In this document: positions 51,241 through 63,926 of the stretch, piece by piece
Layout: each line of letters opens with the position of its first letter
Position numbering within the stretch: position 1 is the first letter of the stretch
Assembly (NCBI GenBank): GCA_964017195.1
Contig: OZ024896.1
Location: forward strand, 27,317,430 to 27,381,429
Direction: 5' to 3'
Length of the DNA: 64,000 nt
Origin: Siderastrea radians
Taxonomy: Eukaryota > Cnidaria > Anthozoa > Scleractinia > Rhizangiidae
The notes under the pieces: generated by a model
The model's input: the letters and a program-made list of their open reading frames with translations, nothing else
What the model was told of the DNA's origin: nothing
The model's database searches: none
Position numbers and translations under genes: made by a program

Positions 51241-54155
51241 ACATATATTGTATATCTGTGTATAGCCATGTGTAGCTGTGTATAGCTGTGTATAGTCATC
51301 TATAGCCATGTATAGCCATGTATAGCCATGTATAGCTGTATATATCCATGTATAGCTGAAATAGCTGGGTATAGCCATGTATAGCTGTGTATAGCTGTGT
51401 ATACCTATGTATGGATATGTATACCTGTGTATAGCCATGTATAGCTGTCTATCGCTGTATACAGCCATGTATGCCCATGTATACCATGTATAGCCATGTA
51501 TAGCCATGTATATCTCTTGTATAGCCATGTATAGCTGTGTATAGCTGTGTATAGCCAAATGTACCTATGTATATCTGTGTATAGCCATGTATAGCTGTGT
51601 ATAGCTATATATGCCCATCTATAGCAATGTATAGCCATGTATAGGCATTATAGCCATGCATAGCTGTGTATAGCCATGTATGGCTATGTATAGCTGTGTA
51701 TAGCTATGTATGTCTATGTATAACAGTGTATAGCCATGTATAGCCATGTATAGCTGTGTATAGCTATGTATACTGTGTATAGCCATGTATAGCTGTGTAT
51801 AGCTGTGTATAGCCATGTATAGCCATGTGTATAGCCATGTATAGCCATGTATAGCTGTGTATAGCCATGTATAGCTGTGTATAGCTGTGTTTAGCCATGT
51901 ATATCCATGTATGCCCATGTATAGCCATGTATAGCCATGTATAGCTGTGTATAGCCATGTATAGCTGTGTATAGTTACATATGGCTATGTATATCTGTGT
52001 ATCGCCATGTATAGCTGTGTAAAGCTGTGTATAGTCATGTATAGCCATATATAGCCATGTATAGCCATGTATAGCTGTGTATAGCTATGTATGGCTATGT
52101 ATATCTGTGTATAGCCATGTATAGCTGTGTATAGCTGTGTATAGCTATGTATGTCTATGTATAACTGTGTATAGCCATGTATAGCCATGTATAGCTGTGT
52201 ATAGCTGTGTATATCCGTGTATACCCATGTATAGACATGTATAGCCATGTATAGCCATGTATAGTTGTCTATAGCCATGTATAGTTGTCTATAGCCATGT
52301 ATAGCTGTGTATAGCTGTGTATAGCCATGTATAGCCATGTATAGCCATGTATGGATGGATGGATGGAATCTTTTATTTATACACGAAATCTTATCAAATT
52401 TAAACATACAGGTTTAAATTTGGTTTCCATAAAATCCGTGAATGAACTAATTAATACAATACTTAAAATATGTACTTAAACTTAACAATTTACAAGGCGA
52501 TCTTTAACTAATTACTTTACAAGTGCCGGTAGTAAGCCTCTTTTAAACTTTTCCAAAGACCTTTCTTCTTTGAGGTAGCGAGGGAGAGCATTCCAGACCT
52601 TGACGCCACTGAAAGCAAAACTATTCTTATAGTAATTTGTTCTGCATTTGGGCAGTTCTAGGTCGTAACTAGAAGATCTCAGACCGTAATTGTTTAAGGC
52701 GTTATTAGAAGTGAACATTTCGGTAAGGTATGGAGGTGCCAGGCCGTTAACAATTTTAAACATCATAATGGCCTTGTGAAATTGTCTCATGGAATTTAAC
52801 TGAGTCCAGCCTAATTCCTCAAAAACTTCTCCAGAAGGCTTACTATGTATGTATAGCCATGTATAGCCATGTATAGCCATGTATAGCTGTGTATAGTTAT
52901 GTATAGCTGTGTATAGCCGCGTACAACCATGTATAGCTGTCTATAGGTATGTATGGCAATGTATAGCTGTGTATAGCCATGTATAGCTGTGTATATCCAT
53001 GTACAGCCATGTATAGATGTGTATAGCTATGTATGGCAATGTATAGCTGTGTATAACCATGTATAGCTGTGTATATCCACGTACAGCCATATGTATAGCT
53101 GTGTATAGCTATGTATGGCAATGTATAGCTATGTATAGTCGTGTATAGCTGTGGAAAGCTATGTATAGCTATGTATAGCTGTGTATAGCCATGTATAGCC
53201 ATGTATATCCATGTATAGCTGTGTATAGCCATGTATAGCTATGTATAGCTGTGTATAGCTATGTATGGCTATGTATATCTGTGTATAGCCATCTATAGCT
53301 GTGTATAGCTGTTTATAGCTATGTATGGCTATGTATATCTGTGTATAGTATGGCTGTGTATGGCTGTGTATAGCTGTGTATGGCTGTGTATAGCTGTGTA
53401 TAGCTGTGTATAGCTGTGTATAGCCATGTATAGCCATGTATAGCCATGTATAGGCATGTATAGCCACGTATACCTGTGTATAGCCATGTATAGCTATGTA
53501 TAGCTGTGTATAGAAATGTATGTCTATGTATAACTGTGTATAGCCATGTATAGCTGTGTATAGCTGTGTATAGTCATGTATAGCCATGTATAGCTGTGTA
53601 TAGCCATGTATAGCTATGTATAGTTGTGTATAGCTATGTATGTCTATGTATAACTGTGTATAGCCATGTATAGCCATGTATAGCTGTGTATAGCTGTGTA
53701 TAGCTGTGTATAGCCATGTATAGACATGTATAGCCATGTATAGCCCTGTATAGCCGGCCGTGTATAGCCATGTATAGCTGTGTATAGCTGTGTATAGCCA
53801 TGTATAGCCATGTATAGTCATGTATAGCCATGTATAGCTGTGTATACCCATGTATAGCTATGTATAGCTGTGTATAGCTATGTATGTCTATGCATATCTG
53901 TGTATAGCCATGTATGGCTGTGTATAGCTGTGTATAGCCATGTATAGCCATGTATAGGCATGTATAGGCATGTATAGGCATGTATAGCCATGTATAGCTA
54001 TGTATAGTTGTGTATAGCCATGTATAGTTATGTATAGCTGTGTATAGCTGTGTATAGCTATGTATATCTATGTATATCTGTGTATAGCCATGTATAGCTG
54101 TGTATAGCCATGTATAGCCATGTATAGCTGTGTATGCTGTGTATAGCTATGTATA
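51241..54155 (-). repeat. 10-bp satellite array, right arm, opposite orientation
   Basis: The same satellite reads as gctgtgtata/gccatgtata on the plus strand, so it is inverted relative to 44836-46246. It is about twice as long and is interrupted by a truncated LINE at about 52350-52850. The long open frames on the minus strand are satellite translations. Confidence 0.97.
52350..52850 (-). mobile_element. 5'-truncated LINE fragment (ORF2 C-terminus)
   Basis: The minus-strand frame ending at 52512 encodes about 110 residues of the C-terminal region typical of CR1/jockey-like ORF2 proteins. Motifs are MFKIVNGLAPPYL, NYYKNSFAFSGVKVWNALP and a final FKRGL. The 3' end reads ATAAATAAAAG followed by ATCC repeats, as in LINEs that end in short tandem repeats rather than poly(A). 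The 5' part is missing, and the fragment sits inside the satellite array. Confidence 0.8.
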
Positions 54156-54245
54156 TTGCTTCCTATGTTTATGCCTATATTGGATTAAGTCAAACCACTA
54201 TATGATAGTTACACCACGTATCTACGTGGGTACGAGATTGGGAAA
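54152..54245 (-). repeat. Outer flank of the right satellite arm
   Basis: Inverse of 44036-44098 and of the sequence just outside it (caatctcgtaccc). It shows that the arms are inverted copies of a segment larger than the satellite, and it preserves the state before the hairpin and MITE insertions of the left arm. Confidence 0.8.
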
Positions 54246-54560
54246 TGAACTGATAAACAGGAACTGCATGGAAAACAGGAACGCAATGCTTGAGGCAAGT
54301 TCTCGAGTTGTGATAATGTTAGATTGCACTAAATTGTAAATAATGGGCTCTTGTCATTTGAATTAAGTTGGTGCAGTAAAGCCTGGAGTTAAACGTTAAA
54401 CTTGGCTCCTGGTAACCTGAGTATCAGGCTTTTCTAAAGGGGTAGGGAGAAAAGGAAGAAGCGCGAACGAGGAGCGCGAACGGGAAGAAAAGCCTGACAC
54501 AAACGCTTTGATTGCAGTCTTCCACCCCCTCACAGCATGATAAGCGTCACTGAACGAATC

Positions 54561-54663
54561 AACCAATCAAATTCATTTCCGGTTGTTACTTGAACTTCCA
54601 TGTATCAAAGAGCGCGCCAATATTTACCGCAACGGCGGGAAGTCAGGCAAATAATCTTTGCAA
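54561..54663 (+). promoter_or_regulatory. Putative promoter of the DUF6589 gene
   Basis: A CCAAT box (aaccaatcaa) is followed 10-20 bases later by an ETS-type atttccgg site at 54575-54582. Both lie within 110 bases of the start codon and just inside the inverted terminal repeat. There is no obvious TATA box. A similar set lies at the other end of the unit. Confidence 0.4.
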
Positions 54664-57600
54664 ATGGAATCTGGGAGTTTTTGCAGAATTTGTCGCGAAA
54701 ATTTGCACACAAAATACGGCACTTGTGTCGCTACAGTCCCACTGTTTGTTGAAACTTCGAACAAAGAGTTTTGCAACGTTTTGTGTGGAAAGCCAGTAAT
54801 TCTTGCCCAAATACTACTCGATTTGAAGATTATTGTCTCGCACGATGGCAGCAGCTCAGTTTGCAAGAAATGTGCGAGGAAGATTCTCAATTGCTACAAA
54901 CTGTTCGCGGAGTTAGAAAAGGCGTTTGCGGTTGTTTCTGCGGTAGAAGAGGCAAAGGAAAGCGCTCCACGAACTCCTACGAGAGAAAGGTATTCAGCTC
55001 GACCAAGCCAGCGATCGCCAACTGGAGTCACTCCGAAGGCCAAGCGTCTAAAGGAAAGCACAGATACAGCTCAAGAACATGAACGCTTACCTCTGTCTAA
55101 GCGATCACTTTGTTTCGACAAATACTCTGTAGTCGAAGATGAAATTAGCAGCCTGATGAATATCCCGACAGAGACCTATTTACCACCCATCTCGAAGGTG
55201 AGTGCCAACTCAAATATCACTTCTAAATTTTGTATTTTCCTGGATTAGATTAACTGGATTTTAAATGAAGACGGTTTTCTCTTTGTAACAGATTTTCGTC
55301 GGTTATCCTTCGTCTTCTCGCGTCTTTGATCGGAGATGTGAGGATAAGTGGGAAGGCGCGATGGTTAAAAACCTCTGTAAAGAGAATTACCAGGCCGCTG
55401 CTAACGCTGCACTCCAATTTCCACCTTTTCGCCGAGAGCTTGTAAAAGCCGTCGCTCAACAAGTCAAGAAGGAGGTTCGTGACTACAGCAAGGGGAAATC
55501 AATGGCGAAATATGAAGGCGACCCGCTAAAGTTGAAAAATTTCAACGGCGAGGAGTTTTTGGAAGAAGCGAGCGAGCGAATGCCCATTACGCATTCCATC
55601 GTAACCACGACGAGCAAAGATGGAGTAAAGTTTCTTGTAAACAAACAAGTCCTGGCGCTATCGGCGATTTTGAACACATGGTTGCCTCGTTCGAATTTTA
55701 TTTACAGAATGAACACTCTCTTGACTACAGGATGCTGTAAGACTGAAGTAATGGATTTGTTTCATCGACTAGGCTTGTCCAGCCACCCAAACACCATTCG
55801 TGCACAGCTTCAATCCTCTGCAAATCATTTTAACGAAGAAATTCTGGTTTGGAAGAGTCAAATAGAAACCAACCGGAAGCAACTGAATCTCTTGGAAGAG
55901 GTGGTCACGACGCAGACTGGTAACTCGGGGGAAAGAGACTCTATGAACTTGTGCTCCATAGATTTCTCCCGCGAAACAGCACAGAAATGCAAACACTTCG
56001 ATGAAGACACGTATCAATTGTGCAAGGATCGTCTCCCTGGTGTTGATGTTTTAGAGGACACAGACCTCTTAAATGCCGCTGAAAATTTGAAGAAGGAGAA
56101 GCTTCCTTTGTACAGGTTAGTAACATGTTACTATCGAATTTTAATACCTTCACCTCCTCCCAGGTTTCTCTGTTTATTTTTTCCTTTGAAACTGGTTGTT
56201 TTTAGCGGTAAGGCACCTGTCTGGCTAGTTAGTTTTTTTTATTGTTGGTATTGATTTATAGAGCTTTTTAAGATTAAAAAGCTTTCCCTCAATTTTTCCC
56301 CGACCCCCTTAGAAAAGCCTTACACCTAGGCTAACTCGATCTGGGAGCACCCTAAGCAAACTTTTTTCCGGGGAAAATGCATAATCATATACTGCCAGCC
56401 TGATTATGTCTCGTTATGGAGGTGCCACTGTTTAAAATCAAAACATATAGTTAGAAGGGGTCTTAAATATAATGCCCCATATACAAAATCACTTTATGTA
56501 TGTAAATTTATTTAGAATCGTAGGAGACAATATTGACCTGGAACAGACAGCCAGGATTCAAAGTCAGAAGAAAACAAACAAATCCCTGCACTGGTTCCAG
56601 ATCTATGCAGTGAAAGACAGAGTAGATTGCAATGAATCACTTTCTGATCAGCCACAAAAGAGCTTAGCTGACCTGGAGATGAATGAATTCCTTCCAACAA
56701 CTGATGTGCATTCTGCCTTAATTAATGACCTTTCAATCCTGATTCCAAGGACACTTATCCAGTACCTACCAGCATATAAGCCATTTGCAAAAGTTGTTAA
56801 ATTCCACATCCCACATGCGCATTCCACAGAAATGGCTAAAAAATCTGAGGTGGTATGTTAAAATCTTACTCAGTTTAATGTTTTGTTAATCAAACAGTCA
56901 AAATGGGACAATTTGTGTTATAGAATTATTTCTTTATTTGAACAATTTTGTCTGTCCTCCCTGGGGTGTATGCAAGGTTTGTGTTTTTGAACCATACTCA
57001 CAAGTTCGAAAATCCATAACATTTTTTTTTTTTTTTGACGGTTTTATTTTCAATGCTTTTACAAATATTGTGTAATCCCTATCCTACTATTACATTTTCA
57101 ATATTACATCAATACCAGTTCTAATACAGTTTACAGTCTTATATGTGTTACAGGTATATCATAATTAATAATTGTTAAAAGTAAATTACAGATTCTGATT
57201 GCAAGCAACAATATTTTTTTTTTTTTTTTTGCAAACAACTAAAAAATTACCAAAAGCGAAAACCGTCACACGAAAACACACACAAACACAATAGGCACAA
57301 ATATGCATTTATCTTTCTATATAAAGAGAACAAGGCTAAACAATACCAATATCTATAGAAATTTAACAAGAATTGCTTCCCATCTTTTCCTGAAACTTGC
57401 AAACGTCCCATTTTTGTTTGCTATATACTTCTCGGTTTCAAACTTATTTTTAACTTTTTTAAGAAAAATATTAAAGTCAGGATATATGCCAGCTTTTCTA
57501 CATTCCCAAATACACAGTTTTCCGAGAATTAGAAGATAGTTTATAATATCGGTCCTATTTGTAAGCCCAAGTATAATATCTTTTAAAGTCAAAGTAATGT

Positions 57601-60600
57601 TTTCCTTAACAAGTTCAAACCACCAAGAGGAGAATGTTTTCCAAAAGATTTGCACATGGGAGCATTCAAAAAAGAGGTGATGCAGCTCTTCTTTTGAAGA
57701 GTCACAGAAAGTGAACCTTTCTATTAAAATGCAATTATGAATTCAAGGATCTGACCACTTCACTAAACGGTTTTTATTCAGACTTGCTTCTTTGGTGGGA
57801 GGAGTTTAGAAATACATTTTCCGATAATAATTATGCACAAAGAATTGTTTGGAACAATAAAGACATTAAAATAGACAACAGATCAGTCTTTTATAAATCG
57901 TATTATGACAAAGGGATTGTTTTCGTACGTGACTTGATGTTTGAATCCGATAATAAGCAGTCTCATGATTTTTATAAACAAAAGGGTCTTAAAACGGATT
58001 TCCTGAAAATCCATAACATGCATTTCTAGGGAGTAGTAGAGGGTTATAAGTTGCAAATTGGAAAGCCATTACAAAAGCCAAGGGAAGTATGAACCAACAG
58101 GGAAAATTAACCAGGCACTGGGGACTATTTTATATACAGGGGCGAATCCAGGGTTTTTCTTAGGAGGAGGAGGAGGTGTACATAGTTTTTTTGTTGCAGA
58201 AACCAAGTTGTATTAGAAAGCTGCCTGGTCATCTCGGGGGTGGGCTGCACACCCTCTGCACCCTCCCCCTAGATCCGCCCCTGATATACCTTCTTTATAT
58301 GGGAGTGAAGGATAAACATTCATACATATTCTACTTAATTTTCACCCCCTTGATTTGAAAATGTAATGTAATTGGACATGTGGTTTTGTTCTTTTTTGGG
58401 TGATAGTGCTCCCTGGGACTGGAATTCAAAAACTCTAACAAAGCAGCAGAAATGGCAGATATTCTAAAGAACATACAAAGTAACTTTGTACCATCAGCAG
58501 AAGTTTCCAACCAAAATGAAGTGTTACAGCGAGTATTCTTGGATGGTGACCAGCTCACTGAAGAAAGGGCCAGAAATGCTCAGCTTGCCAACACCCTTGC
58601 TGATACAACGTATGAACGCTTAGGAGGTCTCGAGACTGCTTTTGCTGATTGGCATCTGGGGAAGAACCTACTGGAGGTATGTTCATTGTTTGTATTTTGC
58701 ATTTTTGGAATATATAGGTCATTAGTAATCAGGTTATCTCATTTTCATATATCTTTTGTTTCAAGTTATTTTTCAAGTTCTTTGTCAAAGAAGACTCTGC
58801 AGCTGAAGTGGGAACCAGCTATGCTTCAATGAACCGAAATGGTAAAACTAATGCAAAGAAAGGGCCAGATAAGGACTACAATGCGTACAAAGAATTCTTT
58901 GACCGTGAGACAGAAGCTCATGTCCTTGCAAAATGGATGGACTTTGCTGGAATGCAGAATTTGGAAGGTTCATGTTACCTTAATTTGTACTTTTTACTTA
59001 TTTTTATTATTCATGTAAATTGAGATGGAGACTCAAACTTAGGTAGTGATATTTGAATACAACTGTTCTTAAAAGTTATAGAAATAATATTCATTTACTT
59101 CAGACAGGCCCAGCACAAGACAAATACCCCTAGAAGCTGAAAGCTGGTCTGTGTCTGACAAGTCAAAGTGGCTTAATGAAGAAGTGAAAATGTTTCTAAA
59201 TGGAATTTTTTTAAGACCCAATGACCTATCAGAAAGAGTTGAAGAGTTGGATGCTGCACATAGAGAAGGCTTCCATTGCCGCAGTCAAGGATGTCCAGCA
59301 GTGTTTCCTTTACATTCTAGTAGGGTGAGGTAAGTCGAATTTTCACAATAAGAAACTATAGTACAAGGATTAATTAGATTGTGTATTTTACTAAATTAGA
59401 TGATTTTAAAAGACCGTAATTTCCAATTTGCTAAAAACCTGTAATAGCTGTTATCAAGGTTGAGCAGGTGCTTAGGCATTCTTTTGTTAATGAATTGTGC
59501 AAATCGGTTACAGCAATGACAGTCTCATGTCAAACCTGTGAAAACTGTTAAAGCAGCTATTATCAGGGGTACTCGTTTTTAACTTAAAAACCAAAATAAA
59601 ACTTGTTTTACAAAAATGTTTTACAATGTATTTCAAAAAATGTATTACTATGCAAGATTTCGTATAATCCCGTTAAACTTAAACGAATCAATGTATTAAT
59701 TCCCTTTCCACAGGCATGAAGTTTCACAGCATCCTGGAATAGACATTGTGAGTGACGGTGACCAGGATAGAGACAGCTTGGGATACTACAAGTGCAGGAA
59801 CCATGATTGTCCCCATGTCTTCACCACTAATGCAACAAGAAATAGGTATGGATGCTATGTTACAGTGAAAATAGCTTCAGAATTCCTTCTCAAATGAATG
59901 ATTAGTGCATTATTTCTAAGTATTAATTTAAAATTTACTGGAAAGTCTTAGAGCAATAGAGACATGTGTCTGATAAATCAGTTTAAAAATTCCAGACCAT
60001 CATTGAGGTAGGTTTTAGAATTTTTTTTTCCTCCAACTTGACAGTGATATATATGAAGACCTTAAACCCTATTTTTTCTTTGAATGTTGGTTATAATGAC
60101 TGGCACAAATATACATTGTTTGTCAACCCTAACTTTAGATCTTTTTGTTGCAGACATGAGAGAGTACAGCATGAACAGGACTACCAAACAACACAAGCTG
60201 ATGAAACAGGGACCTCTGCTACAAACAATGATAAAGATGCCAAAGCAGATAGCATTTTTAACTATCACAATGCTAGAATTCAGTGTGGTCTCCTTTTTTT
60301 AAATATAATAGATGCAATTAAGGAGGGAGATGGCAATAGGCTTATGCGATGCTATAAGGTAGTTCTACTTTTTATGTACAAATTCAAGCACCTAAAGTAT
60401 GCTTACATACTTCTCCTTTTGTTTGCGAAACTTTATGCACTGTTGCCTGAAAAGGAAGCAGAATCATTGATCCACAATCGCTTTGTGAACAAGAAAGGGA
60501 AAAAGGGGGGAAATATTCCTCTTGATCTTCACATGGAGTATTTTAACTTATTTTTGAAAACCCTTCTTCAAGCTATGGGTGGTAAAATAACTGAAGCAGC

Positions 60601-60907
60601 TGCACAAAGATGTGCTAGAAGCATGACTGTCTTGAATGAAGTAAGGGATGCATTTTACAGTGAATGTGACAAAGTACATCGAAGTGGTTACCATGGAAGC
60701 AAGAACACCGAAGAAACAGTAAAGTCTATGGCAAATGATTTATTACAAGGAAATGTGTTCCAATGTATTCCTGGAAGGGAGAGCTACCAGTCATTTAAAA
60801 AATTTAAAAGCAACATTCTTGACATTGACTACAGAGATTTTTTTACCTGGGTAAATAATCACCTAAAACAGTGGAAAGGTGTCTATGAAACACCCCGTAA
60901 CCAATGA
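54664..60907 (+). CDS. DUF6589 domain-containing protein with zinc-finger motifs (8 exons)
   Basis: Exons: 54664-55197, 55292-56115, 56516-56852, 58407-58676, 58778-58967, 59104-59329, 59714-59845, 60154-60907. All junctions are GT-AG and phases fit, giving 1088 residues. The N-terminus has paired CRIC and CKKC cysteines about 60 residues apart, like a ZAD-type zinc fold. The middle and C-terminal parts carry hallmarks of the DUF6589 family as I know it: GDNID with SLHWFQIYAV, LDGDQLTEERARNAQ, ADWHLGKNLLE and NIPLDLHMEYFN. Two C2H2-like fingers (CRSQGC..H..H and CRNHDC..H..H, about residues 775-850) interrupt this region and span exon junctions. Function is unknown. DUF6589 proteins are common in fungi and cnidarians and are probably transposon-derived. 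The acidic and His residues in GDNID, GDQLT and DLH could form a catalytic centre; this is inference. The start was chosen at the first ATG before the CRIC motif. Confidence 0.8.
57023..58004. mobile_element. 5'-inverted (twin-primed) L1-type LINE in a DUF6589 intron
   Basis: A 15-bp duplication, gaaaatccataacat, flanks the insertion (57008-57022 and 58005-58019). Poly(T) follows the left copy, marking the 3' end of a minus-strand element. 57353-57732 on the minus strand encodes the ORF2 C-terminus, with a CDSSKEELHHLFFECSH zinc-knuckle pattern and VQIFWKTFSSWW. From 57733 to the right copy the plus strand encodes the preceding ORF2 part (LLLWWEEFRNTFSDNN). The element's 5' portion is therefore inverted, as expected from twin priming. 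Frames are largely open, so the insertion is fairly young. Confidence 0.87.
58137..58283. mobile_element. hAT-like MITE
   Basis: Ends caggggcgaatccaggg and ccctagatccgcccctg form an inverted repeat with two mismatches. A CAGGGGC start is typical of hAT-type MITEs. An 8-bp duplication is not clear (tatata/atatac). It lies in the same intron as the inverted LINE. Confidence 0.65.
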
Positions 60908-61566
60908 ACAGCTGATAGTTTAAGGTCAAATGTCTCAAACACAAAACAGCAAACAGTACAAAGTTGTAAATTGCTGGGTCAAGTTATGAAGGTGGTAAAG
61001 GGGGGGTATAGATCATGTTCCACAGAAAATACAACAGCCCTTTCTCAAGTCATGAATAATATGACTTTGGCATTTCACGCCTCACAGAAAATAAAAAAAA
61101 AACCTTATGGAAAATCATGGTTCACGGTGACTATGACGAATCACAAGAAAAAAAAGCATATTTTCACATTTCACAGGAAATAAAAAGGGCTGTTCAAGGG
61201 TGACAAAAATACCCTTTACCACCCTCAGTAATCAATAAGTGAATTATCCATGCAAGGTTAAGTCCCATTCTGATCAGTTTTCTTATGAAATAATATAATA
61301 TGTAAAATAAATAAAGTGAATTAAAATCCATATCTTTGGAATGAAAGGGTTAAAACTAGGTACTACTTAAGACTTTCAAATGTGGGTCGATACACCATTC
61401 GTTGAAAATAGCTGTTATAAAGCTTACATTTAGTATCTTAGATCTCAAGGTATTACACTATAATAAAAACATTTATACAATATTATTATACAATAAAATG
61501 AATTACCATTTTTGCAAATTTGGCTGGTTGAATTGAGGCTGTTGTAACAATAACTTGCCTTTTCTG
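60908..61566. other. Gap between the convergent genes
   Basis: This 659-bp stretch separates the stop codons of the two convergent genes and should contain both 3' untranslated regions. AT-rich, with no third gene seen. Confidence 0.5.
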
Positions 61567-63848
61567 CTAACAGTCACTGTCAGAAGATGATTCACTCTCC
61601 ATATCATGATCACTACATACTGAAGCAGCATCAAAGACTGTCTTATATACAGGCTTGGAAATTACAGAAAGTTCATACAGGCTGCTGTCAATAACAATGT
61701 CCTCAAATACTTCATTAAGAACTTCAAGAACAGTAACTGCAATGTGGAGGGAAGAAATAAACCCATATTGCATTAGGTCATTTACATTGTGTATCTTTCC
61801 ACAATTGTCCACAATAGAGTCAATCACATTGTCTGAAAATCCATGCGTAATCATGCCAGATGCATCGAATAATGTCAAACCAGAGCGCAAATCTAAGGAA
61901 AGTTTGACTTCGTGCAAAGCTTCTTTCAAGCACTCTCTGTCTTCAGGTGACACTTCCCTTTCATCTTGAGTTGCTTCCTGAGTTACTTCCTGAGTTTGGT
62001 CAAAGTCAAAGTGTAACACAGAACAATCTTCTCCTGCACACTTGCAAACAGCATGGCATCTGTTGCAACAATCATGCTGGACAGAAAGCGATACATCTTC
62101 GTCAGTGAAATTGTGCAGGAGGAGTTTGCGGACACACTCTTTACTCCTGATCACTTCTTTAACTGAACGCTCACACTGGCCTAAATGTTTCCCTTGATGA
62201 AGAATAATATTGAATGCTTGCTTGGAATCTCTCCCAGCCCTTCCAGCCTGTTGTAAATGGTCAGTCAGTGTTCTCCCTGGGCCAAAATGGATAACATACC
62301 TCACATGGGGAAAATCAACACCCATACTGAGGGAGGTGGAAGCAATGACCACTCTGGCCTTCCCACTGCCAGAGAAGGAGCTGCATATTCTCTCTTTGGC
62401 AGAGTCAGGTGTTGCTGAATAATAAACACCCAGAAGGCATCTTTCAGGAGGTGGCTCTGTTCCATGAAGGTAAGCATCATTTCCAAGCTTCATAAGCAAT
62501 GTGCTTAGAATGAGAACAACATCACTGACTGTATGACAAAATATTATGCAAAATGGAGACTGTTCTCTCTTTGACTTCAGGAGTGAAACCAGCCAATCCA
62601 AGCAGTAAAGGTTTCTGTCTGCTTCTGTTACAGTAAATCGGATATTTTCTTTGTTGGGGCTTATCAAGACTTCTTTGAAATCTTTAAAACCCAAAAGTTT
62701 GCATAGCCGCTGCCTCATATCTTTATCTGCTGTTGCAGTGAGGGCCAACAGAGGTTTTTTACCTAGGAACGAACGCAAGTCCTTAACTTGGCCAAAGGCT
62801 TGTCGGAATGCGGCTTTTCCTTTCTTTCCAGTGCCCCTGAAATTTTAAGCCGAAATTTCCATTGTTAGCATTTTTAGATAGTACCTGTGTTGTTATTTTG
62901 GCCTTGGGAGAACCCCAAGCAAGAGGACTTGGTATAAAGAACACTCACAGTCTAGATCTTTACTTTTATAATGTGAATCTTAACAACATGGACAGAAGAA
63001 ATAAAGTGGATTGACCAGATAATAATACTTTCCCTAGATAACTATTTAACATTACAATTTTAAGACAAGTTCAAACGACCTATCTCTCTGTAAAAAACAG
63101 TGGTGGCCAGCCTGAGTAATACAGGAAAACTGCTGTTGAAATCCTACTGAAATTGCAAGACCTCAAAATGAAGCTTTTGTAAAGCTTCGTTAATAATCAA
63201 TTTCAATTTAAAAGGTAAAGTACGAGTAGGATTTAAGAAATAAAGCGACCTCAAAGGGAACAATAGCTTAAGCTTTATTGACGAAGACAAAAGGAGTAGC
63301 TAAAAGTTAAATTCATACCATGTTTCTACAGTATGCACTTCATCGACTATCAAAAATTCTGCTCGTTTGAAACTTCCAGCTTTCAAAGATTCTCTCCACT
63401 TTTCAGATAGCCACTGCTCGGCGCTTCCAAACACTATTTCTACCTCCTCGTGGTCGAGATCTTCACACGTCAAAGTCGACAAATCTTCAAGTAAAGCTGC
63501 TTTTACGCCACTTGCATTTAGTCTTTCGACTTGCTGTTTTCTGATCAACTCAAGCGGACTGACAACCAACACTGAATACGTTCTTCTTGTTCCATTTTTG
63601 TTAAACCAATACTGGGATAACACTTTAGGAAGAAGCTGGTAAATGAGACTCTTCCCGTAGCCAGTCGGCAAAACACCAAGGACGTCTTTCCGTTTGACAA
63701 GCAGGCTTTCGAGGCATAATTCCTGTTCTCTCTTAAGTTTAATTCCAGGAAAGAACTGTAGAGCGCCTTCAAGAGCCGTTTTGAAGTCGTCGTCTTCCAT
63801 GATCGCACAGAAATAAATATCAAACGAAGTTTTCGTTCTCGTGGTCAT
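61567..63848 (-). CDS. RecQ-like superfamily 2 DNA helicase (2 exons)
   Basis: Exon 1 is 63848-63319 and exon 2 is 62836-61567. The donor (gtatga) and acceptor (aaaatttcag) fit in phase 2 and restore a VDEVHTVETWG motif across the junction, giving 599 residues. Helicase motifs are Walker A LPTGYGKS (about 60-67), DEVH (about 169-172), ALTATAD (about 208-214), motif V STSLSMGVDFPHVRYVIHFG and motif VI QAGRAGRDS (about 373-381). A cysteine-rich block (CCNRCHAVCKC) follows, like the RecQ zinc-binding domain. No HRDC domain is seen, and the C-terminus is acidic and unrecognised. RecQ enzymes unwind DNA 3' to 5' using ATP. Its place beside an inverted terminal repeat, opposite the DUF6589 gene, suggests a transposition role rather than the host RecQ. 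A start at the second Met (residue 17) is also possible. Confidence 0.85.
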
Positions 63849-63880
63849 CAGTTCATAGGAGACGCCATTTTGAAATTTTT

Positions 63881-63926
63881 ATTTCCGGTGGTGTGACGTC
63901 AGGGCCCATTGTAAATTACCCAATCA
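63881..63926 (-). promoter_or_regulatory. Putative promoter of the helicase gene
   Basis: A full CRE palindrome (tgacgtca, 63894-63901), an ETS-type ccggaaat (63888-63881, minus strand) and a CCAAT-type attggg (about 63918) lie within 80 bases of the start codon. A short upstream ATG frame (aaaatggcgtctcc) precedes the main start and could dampen translation. The CCAAT and ETS elements mirror those at the other end of the unit. Confidence 0.45.

Noticed and set aside
44836..54155. CRISPR array or regulatory repeat interpretation of the 10-bp arrays
   Set aside because: Repeats are contiguous with no unique spacers, and the DNA is eukaryotic.
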